35,791 bases of DNA from Chloroflexota bacterium (GTDB taxonomy: Bacteria; Chloroflexota; Anaerolineae; Promineifilales; Promineifilaceae): assembly GCA_017993775.1 (NCBI GenBank), contig JAGOMA010000048.1, positions 1 through 35,791 of the forward strand, read 5' to 3'. Below the pieces are notes generated by a model. The model was given only the letters and a program-made list of their open reading frames with translations, did no database searches and was not told the origin of the DNA. The translations under genes and the position numbers were made by a program. Of the stretch, positions 24,524 through 32,775 are shown in pieces (within the stretch, counting starts at the first letter, position 1; every line of letters begins with the position of its first letter).

Positions 24524-26235
24524 CCATACCTGAGGAAAAAGAAACCCAAGAACCCAAAACGCTGGAATCTTATCTCATCGCGGAATGTGGCACCACAAAC
24601 ACCACCGTCGCTTTGTTTGATCTGGCCGTCGGCTCATACCGCCTCATTGCCCAGGCAACTGCCCCTACCACTGTTGGCGAACCCTGGCTCAACATCATGG
24701 AAGGGGTATATTTAGCCATCCAGCGCATCGAAGCCATCACCGGGCGAACGCTCCTGACCAGCCAACGCAAACTCATTACCCCAAGCCGAACAAACGGATC
24801 TGGCGTCGATCAATTTGCGGCCGTGGCCAGCGCCGCCCAACCCTTGGCCACATCACTCGTCGGCCTGTTCGACGAAGTGAGCCTGGCCAGCGGCCGCCAC
24901 GTGCTGGGCAGCACCTATGCGCAGGCGACCAACAGTCTGAGCCTGAGCCAGGAACAAACTGAAGAAAAACACCTGGCGGCCATCATTGCCCAAAAACCTG
25001 ACCTCATTCTCATTGTGGGGGGCACAGACGGCGGGGCAGAACAACGGCTGCTGCACCTGGTAGAAACTGTCAGCATCGGCATTGGGCCATTGGCTGCCGG
25101 AAAACCCATCCAGGCTGTTTTTGCCGGCAACAAAAACCTGCGTGAACGCGTACGCGAGTTGTTAAAAGATCGCGCCAAAATCCACATGGCCGATAACGTA
25201 CGCCCGGAATTGGATAACGAGAACCTGACAGACGCCATTCGGGTGCTAAACGAGTTGTACAGCGATCTAAAAATCGGCGCCTTGCCGGGCGTACACACCT
25301 TGCATGAATGGCACCAACAGCCCATCATTCCTACCCTGCAGGCCTTTGCCACCATAGCCCGCTATTTTGCCGCACTGAACAAGGGGCGCGTGTTGGGCGT
25401 GGACCTGGGCAGCAACAGCGTGTCGCTGCTGCTGGCCGATGCGAATGGCACACAGACATATATGCGTAATGATCTGGGCATGGGGCAGCCCATTATCAAT
25501 CTTCTAGACGAAGTTGGTGCAGCGGCTATTGCGCGGTGGCTGCCGTTCGCAATTTCCGATGAAGAAATCCGTGACTTTATTTTTTACAAATCCCTGCATC
25601 CGCAAACGATTCCGATGACCGAAGCCGAGTCTTATTTGGAACAGGCGATTGCGCGGGAGATCATTCGGTGTGTTGTGCCGGAACCGCTGCCATCGTTTAA
25701 CATGTTGTTGGCGCGCGGGCAAACTTTGACGCATACGCCCAGAGCGGGTCAATCTATTTTGCTGCTGCTAGATGCCTTGCAGCCAACGGGTATTTTCTCG
25801 GTCGCTTTGGACAAATATGGCGTCTTGCCGGCGTTGGGCGCTTTGGCCTCCGAGCAGCCGTTGGCGGTGGTTCAAGCTTTGGAAGCCGGGGTGTTGTCTG
25901 ACCTGGGTTGGGTAATTGCGCCTACGGGCAAAAGGCAGGCCGGCCAATCGTTGGTGAAAGGGGTGGTGGAATCCCCCCAGGGCCAGTTTAATCTGGATGT
26001 GGAACACGGCCGTATCGACACCACCATCTTAAACTCCGGGCAGGTAGCCGAAATAACTTTGCTGCCCGACAAACGGATTGATCTGGGCTTTGGACCGGGT
26101 AAAGGGAAAAAACTAACGGTCCATGGCGGCGCAGTCGGGCTGATTGTGGATGGCCGGGGACGGCCGTTACCCGATTTCGACGACGACAAACGGGTTGAGC
26201 AAGTACACAAGTGGTATTGGGACGTGGGTGGTTAA
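24520..26235 (+). CDS. MutL/GlmL-like ASKHA-fold protein (glutamate mutase L family)
   Basis: 571 residues from ATG 24520, in ATGA overlap with the membrane protein gene. Members of this family accompany adenosylcobalamin-dependent glutamate mutase and are thought to act as chaperone/reactivase ATPases; they are unrelated to DNA mismatch-repair MutL. Visible: ASKHA phosphate motif 1 near residue 22 (ECGTTNTTVALFD), LILIVGGTDGGAEQRL (about 162-177), a second ASKHA-type strand at 292-307 (LGVDLGSNSVSLLLAD, Asp295), and a C-terminal stretch with LLPDKRIDLGFGPGKGKKL. No mutase subunit (GlmS/GlmE), methylaspartase or B12 gene is nearby, so here it probably serves another client, perhaps the membrane proteins encoded around it. 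Family fairly sure; role open. Confidence 0.85.
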   Translation: MTIPEEKETQEPKTLESYLIAECGTTNTTVALFDLAVGSYRLIAQATAPTTVGEPWLNIMEGVYLAIQRIEAITGRTLLTSQRKLITPSRTNGSGVDQFAAVASAAQPLATSLVGLFDEVSLASGRHVLGSTYAQATNSLSLSQEQTEEKHLAAIIAQKPDLILIVGGTDGGAEQRLLHLVETVSIGIGPLAAGKPIQAVFAGNKNLRERVRELLKDRAKIHMADNVRPELDNENLTDAIRVLNELYSDLKIGALPGVHTLHEWHQQPIIPTLQAFATIARYFAALNKGRVLGVDLGSNSVSLLLADANGTQTYMRNDLGMGQPIINLLDEVGAAAIARWLPFAISDEEIRDFIFYKSLHPQTIPMTEAESYLEQAIAREIIRCVVPEPLPSFNMLLARGQTLTHTPRAGQSILLLLDALQPTGIFSVALDKYGVLPALGALASEQPLAVVQALEAGVLSDLGWVIAPTGKRQAGQSLVKGVVESPQGQFNLDVEHGRIDTTILNSGQVAEITLLPDKRIDLGFGPGKGKKLTVHGGAVGLIVDGRGRPLPDFDDDKRVEQVHKWYWDVGG

Positions 26236-27305
26236 TGGCCATGCAGACGCTAATTCGCACCACAGTAATTGAACCGCATATTCGCCTTCTTGTGCGGCGC
26301 ATGCTGCCGGTTGCCGGAGATATTGTCACCGGCATTGGGCAAACAGTGAACCCCATGCAAACCGTAGCGCGGGCGACCCAATTTACCCGCTACCGCATTT
26401 TGCCGCTGAGTGAGATATTGCAGATTCCGCCAGCCGAACTGCCCGGTTTGTTAACCGTGCGTACAGGCGAAAAAATTACCCTGGGGATGACCCTGGTGGA
26501 TAAAAAAGGGATGTTTGGCCGCCGCCAGCAGTACCAGTCTCCCTTTGAAGGCGAGGTGTTTGAGGTTAGTAACGGCCGTCTCATCCTGCGGCAAAATTCC
26601 GAAGTGATTGAACTACGGGCGCTCGTTGCCGGCCGGGTGATCGAACACATCGCCGCCCGCGGCGTCGTTTTGGAAACATTCGGCTCCCTCATACAATCCA
26701 CCTGGAGTACAGACGATGAAGACGCCGGGCTGCTGAAAATGTTGGCCATGTCGCCCGACTCGCTGTTTTTCCCAGAACAAATCAACGCCGACGCAACCAG
26801 TACCATTTTAGCCGTCGGTTGTTTTGATCAGGTAAAAGTACTGGAACGCGCCCGCGAAATAGGTGTCCGAGGAATAATCACCGGCAGTTTACCGGCACAT
26901 ATTTGCCAGGCAGCCAGCCAGATGGACCTGCCCGTGTTTGTCACGGATGGGATTGGTTTACACGGCATGTCGGAGCCTGTCTTCGAGCTGCTGCGAACGG
27001 CAGACGGCCGTCGCACAGCCCTGCTTGGCAAAAAATCTGGCGTAAAAACAGAACGACCACAAATCATCATACAGGCCGACAAAAAAACAACCCAGACACC
27101 ACGAGCCGCCACAGAACCTTTGGCCGTAGGCCAGATGGTTCGCCTGCTGCGGCAGCCCTATCTCAACCAGATGGGCACAGTACACCACCTGTACAGTCTG
27201 GCGCAGGCGACACCCGCCGGCAGCAAAGCCTCAGGCGCAGATGTGCGCCTGGAAAGCGGGCAAATTGTGTTTATTCCTTACGCGAACATGGAAGCGATCA
27301 TATAA
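26235..27305 (+). CDS. Conserved-looking hypothetical protein with KOW-like C-terminal domain
   Basis: 356 residues. The start ATG 26235 overlaps the MutL-like stop by one base (TAATG), so the pair is coupled. The N-terminal third has beta-rich segments with GDIVTGIGQTVNPMQTVARA and VRTGEKITLGMTLVDKKGMFG, then FEGEVFEVSNGRLILRQ, suggesting barrel or hybrid-motif folds. A central alpha/beta part (TSTILAVGCFDQVKVLERAR, GVRGIITGSLPAHI) follows. The tail (about 293-350, VGQMVRLLRQPYLNQMGTVH to SGQIVFIPYANMEAI) resembles a KOW/NGN-type small barrel. No known family assigned. Last gene of the cluster; the next gene has its own ribosome site 57 bases on. Confidence 0.75.
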   Translation: MAMQTLIRTTVIEPHIRLLVRRMLPVAGDIVTGIGQTVNPMQTVARATQFTRYRILPLSEILQIPPAELPGLLTVRTGEKITLGMTLVDKKGMFGRRQQYQSPFEGEVFEVSNGRLILRQNSEVIELRALVAGRVIEHIAARGVVLETFGSLIQSTWSTDDEDAGLLKMLAMSPDSLFFPEQINADATSTILAVGCFDQVKVLERAREIGVRGIITGSLPAHICQAASQMDLPVFVTDGIGLHGMSEPVFELLRTADGRRTALLGKKSGVKTERPQIIIQADKKTTQTPRAATEPLAVGQMVRLLRQPYLNQMGTVHHLYSLAQATPAGSKASGADVRLESGQIVFIPYANMEAII

Positions 27306-27362
27306 TTAAATCGGTCAACTGATAACCTATCTAAGTTGAAAACCCACAAGTTGGAGGGACAC

Positions 27363-27944
27363 ATGGAAGAAGATGGCTTTATCGTTCAAGGAGAATCTGC
27401 AGATACAACTGGCGGCTCCAGCAATCGGCCGTTTTTCACGGCCGTTGGCATTTTATTGGTGATTTTTATTTTGGCGGCCGGCTGCTCGGCTTTCTCCCTG
27501 TTATCCCGCGGTTCTACGGATCAGGCTGCCGTGGCTACAGTGGCTGCAATTGAAACCCAAAACGCAATTGTCGCTGTAACCAACGAAGCGGTTACCCAAA
27601 CCATTGCCGCGATGGAAACAGAAGCAGCCCGCCCCTCAGAAACACCATCCCCGCCGCCAACCTTACCCCCAACCGCGCAGGCCTCGGCAACCCCACAACC
27701 GACCAATACACCTGTTGTGGCTGATGGGGAATTGCCCGCCGACGGCAGCGATCTGGGCACGCCTAATTTGTCGGGAACAAGCACGTTCGATAACCCCGCT
27801 GACAGCAGCACGCCGACACCCATTCCGGTTGTCGGCGGCGATGGTTCGCTGCCCAATACAGGCATCGACACCTGGGGCGTCATGCTGCTCGGCCTGGCGC
27901 TGGTGGCTGTCTTGTTCATGGCCCGACGCCTCCGGCGAGCCTGA
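27363..27944 (+). CDS. Membrane/cell-surface protein with LPNTG-like C-terminal signal
   Basis: 193 residues from ATG 27363, supported by GGAGG. A hydrophobic segment at about residues 25-45 (FFTAVGILLVIFILAAGC) could be a signal anchor or lipoprotein signal (AAGC). Then come Ala/Val/Thr-rich helices, a Pro/Thr/Ser linker and, at the C terminus, LPNTG (163-167), a hydrophobic helix and the basic end ARRLRRA, the three-part layout of a sortase sorting signal. No sortase gene is in the window. Function unknown; it could be wall- or membrane-anchored. Probably read with the upstream cluster or its own promoter, and followed by a terminator at 28042. Confidence 0.75.
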   Translation: MEEDGFIVQGESADTTGGSSNRPFFTAVGILLVIFILAAGCSAFSLLSRGSTDQAAVATVAAIETQNAIVAVTNEAVTQTIAAMETEAARPSETPSPPPTLPPTAQASATPQPTNTPVVADGELPADGSDLGTPNLSGTSTFDNPADSSTPTPIPVVGGDGSLPNTGIDTWGVMLLGLALVAVLFMARRLRRA

Positions 27945-28041
27945 TGGGCAACGCTGGTCAAAAATCGATAACGAACACCATTGGGTAAATGCCTATTGCT
28001 GCGGTTTTGACTCAACTGTGTGGGTAGGATGAATAAAAGGG

Positions 28042-28074
28042 AAACGGCCGTTGCCCACAGAACGGCCGTTTTTT
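28042..28074 (+). terminator. Intrinsic terminator built from two ACGGCCGT octamer copies
   Basis: Two copies of AACGGCCGTT (28043-28052 and 28061-28070), separated by GCCCACAG, pair into an 11-base stem because the motif is its own reverse complement. Six T follow from 28069. It lies about 100 bases after the LPNTG protein gene. The 272-base gap 27945-28216 also holds the promoter at 28165; the rest shows nothing. Confidence 0.8.
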
Positions 28075-28164
28075 ATCGCTTTCAACTGCTAATTGCAACC
28101 GCCGATTCAAAGACACCCGTCAACGTTAAACGGCGCCCAGGGACAACATTGGGCCAAAAGCTTA

Positions 28165-28173
28165 TGTTATAAT
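28165..28173 (+). promoter_or_regulatory. Extended -10 promoter of the tandem sensor kinase gene
   Basis: TGTTATAAT, a consensus -10 (28168-28173) with the extended TG. No good -35 at normal spacing, as is common for extended -10 promoters. Transcription would start near 28180, about 37 bases before the ATG. Confidence 0.6.
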
Positions 28174-28216
28174 ACCCTTGTGATCCTTCGAGTGGCATTT
28201 GCAGGTAAATTCAGTT

Positions 28217-30541
28217 ATGAGACGTACAGTAACCATTCTCCTGGTCGAAGATGACAAATCCATGCTTTTTGGCATGAGTGACCTCCTCCAAGTTGTCGAT
28301 ATTGATTACGAGGTCATGGTAAAAACAGCCGGAAACGGACAAGAAGCGCTGGAAGTAATGGAGAGAACAACGCCAGATCTCATTGTATCGGACATTATGA
28401 TGCCATTGATGGACGGCTTTCAATTTTTAACTGAAGTCCAAAAAAAACCAGCCTGGGCCAATATCCCCTTCATTTTTCTCACGGCAAGAGGTGAAAAACA
28501 CGAGATTCACAAGGGCCGCCTGAGCGGCGCTGCGTTGTATATCACCAAACCATTCCAGAGTATGGATTTGCTGGAACTGATCAAAACGCAGCTAGATCGT
28601 AAATTCCAACTAGAATATACCAACGAACAACATATCAACAACCTGAAAAAGAATATCCTCCAAATTCTAAACCATGAGTTCCGCACTCCACTGACCTACG
28701 TGACAGCTTATTACGAAATGCTGGCGGACAGTGTCAACACTTTTGCCGACACAAATAATTTTCAGGAATATTTGCGCGGAATCCAGGCTGGTTGCGTCCG
28801 CCTGACTCGTCTGATAGATAGTTTTATCGCCGTCATTGAATTACGCACCGGCGAAGCGCAGCGACATTTTTTGCGTCAGGCTGAGTGTATTACCGATGTA
28901 GACGCCATTATTCAAGAGGCCGTGAGTACGGTAGCCGACAAGGCGGCGCGAAACCATTTAGCCATCCAGTATGCACCGGCAGGCAATCTGCCGCCAATAT
29001 TCGGCGATCGACGCAGCCTGCTGACTGTTTTTCAACAAATTTTAGACAACGCCATCAAGTTTTCGTCGAAACGATTGTCGCCGACGCTGGGGACCGTGGT
29101 GGAAATTCACACGGCCGTTACCGACACCGAACTGGCGATTGCAGTCCAAGATCATGGCGTAGGGCTGCCCAGGCACATGCAAAACCAGGTATTCGACCTG
29201 TTTGTGCAGTACAACCGCGATCAGCTGGAGCAGCAAGGAGCCGGCGTGGGCCTGACCATTGCCAACGGACTGGTAAAACTGCATAACGGCCGTATCGAAC
29301 TAAAAAGCAAAGAAAACGTCGGCAGCACATTCACCGTCATCCTACCCATCTACACCAATACCCAGCCACAACCGACAAACGGTTCCCGCACGCCAACCAC
29401 CGCCAATATCCTCATCGTCGAAGACGATCAATTCCTGCTCGAAGGGTTACGAGAACTCTTGGAAATCTATCAAGGCCCATACCACCTCAACACCTTCATC
29501 GCCAATAACGGCAAGAAAGGGTTAGACGTTCTGGCGGAACACACGCCAGACCTCATCATTTCCGACATCATGATGCCGGTCATGGATGGCTTCACCTTCT
29601 TGCACGAAGTCCGCAAAAATCCCGAATGGGTCCAAATCCCCTTCATCTTTCTCACCGCCAAAGGAGAAAGACGCGACATTCACGAAGGGCTGCGCAGCGG
29701 CGTAGAAGAATACATCACCAAACCCTACGACAGCGAAGAACTGATCGGGCTGGCCATCAAACAACTCGATCGTCATTTCCAAATGAAACGGGCCATTTCC
29801 CGCAACTTCGATGCGCTCAAACGCAGCATCGTAGAGTTGATCACGCCCGATTTCCGCGTTCCCTTAGCCTCTGTAACCAAATACTCCGGGGAATTCGAAC
29901 AACAAATCACCGAAGCGCGCACCGACGAAGACCTGAAATCTTCACTCCAAGGCATTCAGAACAGCAGCATGCGCCTCAGCCGCCTCGTCGAAGATTTCAT
30001 CTCGCTGGCCGAGCTGAAAACAGGGGAAGCGGACATGGCCTATGACCTCCGCGTTAGCGATGTCAGCGACATTGGCTTTCTGCTCTACGAAACCGGCCAG
30101 ATTTACGAACAGATGGCCATACAAAAGGGCCTTACCATCAGTTGCCCCCTGGTAAGCGACTTGCCCACCATCCAGGGCGATCGGGCGACACTCATCAACT
30201 GCATCCAACGGCTCTTGGATATGGGTCTTGGCTACTACCATCCATCCCATACCGAAAGCCCGATCAAAATGATGGCCTGTACGGAAAATAGGGAAGTTGA
30301 TCTCTCGATTACCTTTCCCTTCCCCCTACCGGCTGACGAAGCCGAGGCCATTGATAATTATCTATTAGCGAAAGATTTAGATAATTTCGACTTGCCCAAT
30401 GGTGCGCCAAGCCTGAGTATTGTGAACGGCTACATGAATTTGCATAACGGCCGTCTTCTCTTCAACCATTCATCCAACCACTTCACCTTTTCCATGGTAC
30501 TGCCCATCAAAGCAGCAACCAATACCTATTTCAGCCCGTAA
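28217..30541 (+). CDS. Tandem REC-histidine kinase protein with degenerate second kinase
   Basis: 774 residues from ATG 28217 (MRRTVTILLVEDD). First half: receiver domain with phospho-acceptor Asp59 (SDIMMP), HisKA with His153 in NHEFRTPL, and an intact HATPase (LDNAIKFS, DHGVGLP, GAGVGLTIANG). Second half repeats the order: receiver with Asp450 (SDIMMPVMDG), then a HisKA-like helix in which the His is Pro544 (TPDFRVPL), and an ATPase-like end without the N-box Asn or DxGxG, although SIVNGYMNLHNGRL still matches its counterpart. No membrane span: cytoplasmic. It looks like an internal duplication with loss of catalysis in the second copy. Phosphoryl flow between the halves, or allosteric control by the pseudokinase, is inference. 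Possible output: the PspA module downstream. Confidence 0.9.
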   Translation: MRRTVTILLVEDDKSMLFGMSDLLQVVDIDYEVMVKTAGNGQEALEVMERTTPDLIVSDIMMPLMDGFQFLTEVQKKPAWANIPFIFLTARGEKHEIHKGRLSGAALYITKPFQSMDLLELIKTQLDRKFQLEYTNEQHINNLKKNILQILNHEFRTPLTYVTAYYEMLADSVNTFADTNNFQEYLRGIQAGCVRLTRLIDSFIAVIELRTGEAQRHFLRQAECITDVDAIIQEAVSTVADKAARNHLAIQYAPAGNLPPIFGDRRSLLTVFQQILDNAIKFSSKRLSPTLGTVVEIHTAVTDTELAIAVQDHGVGLPRHMQNQVFDLFVQYNRDQLEQQGAGVGLTIANGLVKLHNGRIELKSKENVGSTFTVILPIYTNTQPQPTNGSRTPTTANILIVEDDQFLLEGLRELLEIYQGPYHLNTFIANNGKKGLDVLAEHTPDLIISDIMMPVMDGFTFLHEVRKNPEWVQIPFIFLTAKGERRDIHEGLRSGVEEYITKPYDSEELIGLAIKQLDRHFQMKRAISRNFDALKRSIVELITPDFRVPLASVTKYSGEFEQQITEARTDEDLKSSLQGIQNSSMRLSRLVEDFISLAELKTGEADMAYDLRVSDVSDIGFLLYETGQIYEQMAIQKGLTISCPLVSDLPTIQGDRATLINCIQRLLDMGLGYYHPSHTESPIKMMACTENREVDLSITFPFPLPADEAEAIDNYLLAKDLDNFDLPNGAPSLSIVNGYMNLHNGRLLFNHSSNHFTFSMVLPIKAATNTYFSP

Positions 30542-30581
30542 TAAGTTTCAAATCCCAAGATTAGACCAAGGAGACTCTTAA

Positions 30582-31322
30582 ATGGCATCCCTACTGGAAA
30601 AAACCCAAACACTCATCCAGGCAAATCTACACGAAATGGTGGATCGCGCCCTGGAAGCCAACTCTGTCGCCGTCATGAAACAATACATTCGTGACGCCGA
30701 AGAAAATCTGGACGACCTGGAACGCGCCGCCGCCACCGTAGGCGGCGAAGTTAAATCCATGGAACGAAAATACAAAGAGTATAAGAAAAAGGCCGATCAA
30801 CTCGACCACAACATTGACATGCTGCTGATGCAAGGCAAGCCAGAACTGGCCACAGCCGCCCAAAACGAACTGAACAGCGCGCGTCGCTTACAAGAACAAT
30901 ATCACACGCAGTGGGTTCAACAACAGCGCGAATACGAATCCCTGCTCAACGCCCGTCTCAAACTCCAGGCCAAATTGCAAACCATCCGTCAGGAACAGAA
31001 AGAAATGGAAGCCCTGCTGCGCCTGGCTAAGTCCAAAGAAGTTACTGTCAAAGCCATTAAAAGCCTGGATGACCTGCAAGGCATTGGCGATGGCGATATC
31101 GCCCGCCTGCGTGATTCCATTCAAACCCGGCTGGATACAGCCAGCGCCCACAGTGAAATGTACGCCAGCAGCCTGAACAACCAGATGGACGACATCTTGG
31201 GAAAAACGGAAATCGAGTTACAGCTCGAAGAACGCAAACGCCGCCTGGGATTGGCCGAGCCAGCCGCCCCAACCTTCGAGACCGACGAAGAGGAATCTGC
31301 CTCTACGTTGAAAAACGAGTAA
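30582..31322 (+). CDS. PspA/IM30-family membrane-stress protein
   Basis: 246 residues, helical coiled coil throughout, of the ESCRT-III-like PspA/IM30/Vipp1 family that coats and repairs the inner membrane under stress. N-terminal amphipathic MASLLEKTQTLIQANLHEMV, then VMKQYIRDAEENLDDLERA and long charged helices, ending in an acidic tail. AAGGAG lies at good distance before ATG. It carries no ACGGCCGT copy within the gene, but one begins inside the stop codon. Located after the sensor kinase gene and before two membrane-protein genes, it is probably the core of a stress module. No PspB, PspC or PspF homologue seen. Confidence 0.9.
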   Translation: MASLLEKTQTLIQANLHEMVDRALEANSVAVMKQYIRDAEENLDDLERAAATVGGEVKSMERKYKEYKKKADQLDHNIDMLLMQGKPELATAAQNELNSARRLQEQYHTQWVQQQREYESLLNARLKLQAKLQTIRQEQKEMEALLRLAKSKEVTVKAIKSLDDLQGIGDGDIARLRDSIQTRLDTASAHSEMYASSLNNQMDDILGKTEIELQLEERKRRLGLAEPAAPTFETDEEESASTLKNE

Positions 31323-31401
31323 CGGCCGTTTCCCCCACACACATCCATCGGCAACGGCCGTATTTACCCTGTCCGTATTGTTTGCCCGATTTTGTCGCCT
31401 G

Positions 31402-31436
31402 CATGCCCCATCCTCTCAACCAGAAGATGGGGCATG
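31402..31436. repeat. Perfect inverted repeat next to a -35 box
   Basis: Arms CATGCCCCATC (31402-31412) and GATGGGGCATG (31426-31436), 11 bases each, with a 13-base loop. It ends 4 bases before the -35 box at 31441. No T-tract follows. It may be an operator for the promoter or an RNA hairpin ending the pspA transcript. Confidence 0.65.
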
Positions 31437-31440
31437 TAGA

Positions 31441-31469
31441 TTGACCGCAAATCGGGTATCTTTTATTCT
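31441..31469 (+). promoter_or_regulatory. Promoter giving a probably leaderless transcript
   Basis: TTGACC (31441-31446), a 17-base spacer and TATTCT (31464-31469). The ATG at 31477 is 7 bases past the -10 box, so transcription should begin at or next to the start codon. No Shine-Dalgarno is present. The rest of the 154-base gap 31323-31476 holds two ACGGCCGT copies and the inverted repeat. Confidence 0.5.
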
Positions 31470-31476
31470 TATTCTC

Positions 31477-32775
31477 ATGTCTACACCCAACAGCGAAACC
31501 GATTTAAGAGCAGGCATCGCCGCCCTAAAGGCTGGCAACCGCGCCCAGGCGCGCGACCTGCTGCTGCGCGTGGTAGACAAAGATGACACCAACGAAATGG
31601 CCTGGTTATGGCTCAGCGGGGCCGTCGATTCCCTTGAAGATCGACAAATCTGCCTGGAAAATGTGCTAACCATCAATCCCGGTAATGCGGCCGCCCGCCG
31701 TGGCCTGACAAAATTGGCCGGGCAAGAAACAGCAGCAGAAACACACCCCACGCCCAACACCCCCATCACCGTTCGCCGCGAAATTCCCGCCAACACCCTG
31801 GCCGCCGCCATTCTCTACCCCGAACGACAAATCCAGGAATGGCAGGAGCCTAAATCTACCAGCGCTTACGCTGTCCAAACCACCGGCCTCAAACACACCT
31901 CCAGTTACCACGATGTCTGGGAACGCGACACAGAACTCTGCGCCTATTGCGCCCAAGAAATAACTCCCCAGACAAACACCTGCCCCCAATGCGGCCGCAA
32001 CCTGCTCATCTCCGCCTACCGTTACGAAAACCCGAGTGCCAACCTCCATGTTCTCTGGGTGCTGCTCGTCAGCATTGCCCAGCTTTACCTGATCCAGGCC
32101 ATTTACGATGTGATTGCTCGCCAAAACCTGCTGGCAGCTGCCCTGCCCATTTGCCTGATGACCTTATTCCTGGTTCTCACTGCCGGCGTTTACTTCCGCC
32201 AATTTTGGGGTTATGTCGGGGCTATCGCCGCCTTGTCCATCATTCTTTTCGTCAATATCATCGGCATCCTCCTGCCGGCTGAACTCAGGCCAGACGCTCT
32301 GCTCCCCATCGCCCCCATGATCGATGACGTCGTGAACCCGATTGTACGCGGGCTAGACGACTTCCTGCGCTACTTCCAATTGGCGACAATTGTTCTGGCT
32401 CTAATTGTAGCCACGCTGAAAGCCGGCCCGGATTTCGAGCGCGTGCAGCGTCGCCAGATAGCCCAGGTACAAAAGGGCGTTCAAGAAGCAGCCCGCTACC
32501 ACGCCATCGCGCGTGAAGCAGCCAAACGGGGGGAATGGGCAACGGCCGTACTCCACTGGCAGCGCGCCGCCGCCAAAGCACCAGGCCAGGTCAGCTTCCA
32601 ACGCCACCTCGGCAGCGCCTACGCCCGCCTCGGCTTCTACCAGCGCAGCGCCGATATCCTGCAAGCCGCCCTACCCCAAACCAACGACCCGGCCCAAAAA
32701 GCCCAAATCGAACACCTGCTGCAAGTTGTAAACCAACATACTATCAACACTCAAGAAGAAAAACATAATGGCTAA
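31477..32775 (+). CDS. Zinc-ribbon and TPR membrane protein next to PspA
   Basis: 432 residues from ATG 31477. N-terminal TPR-like pair (about 8-75, AGIAALKAGNRAQARDLLLR then LENVLTINPGNAAARRGL); a single zinc ribbon with CAYC and CPQC (about 150-170); four membrane spans (about 190-310); and a C-terminal TPR pair (about 345-425, AAKRGEWATAVLHWQRAAAK and GSAYARLGFYQRSADILQAA). A TTG start at 31378 would read through the promoter and inverted repeat and was rejected. It overlaps the next gene by 8 bases, so the two are coupled. Unknown function; likely a membrane partner for PspA or the coiled-coil protein. Confidence 0.8.
   Translation: MSTPNSETDLRAGIAALKAGNRAQARDLLLRVVDKDDTNEMAWLWLSGAVDSLEDRQICLENVLTINPGNAAARRGLTKLAGQETAAETHPTPNTPITVRREIPANTLAAAILYPERQIQEWQEPKSTSAYAVQTTGLKHTSSYHDVWERDTELCAYCAQEITPQTNTCPQCGRNLLISAYRYENPSANLHVLWVLLVSIAQLYLIQAIYDVIARQNLLAAALPICLMTLFLVLTAGVYFRQFWGYVGAIAALSIILFVNIIGILLPAELRPDALLPIAPMIDDVVNPIVRGLDDFLRYFQLATIVLALIVATLKAGPDFERVQRRQIAQVQKGVQEAARYHAIAREAAKRGEWATAVLHWQRAAAKAPGQVSFQRHLGSAYARLGFYQRSADILQAALPQTNDPAQKAQIEHLLQVVNQHTINTQEEKHNG

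Noticed and set aside
24520..26235. DNA mismatch-repair MutL
   Set aside because: No GHKL ATPase motifs; the ASKHA-type motifs and GGTDGG segment fit the glutamate mutase L family instead.
31378..31476. N-terminal extension of the zinc-ribbon/TPR protein from a TTG codon
   Set aside because: It would translate the inverted repeat and promoter; the sequence from ATG 31477 starts a normal TPR-like domain.
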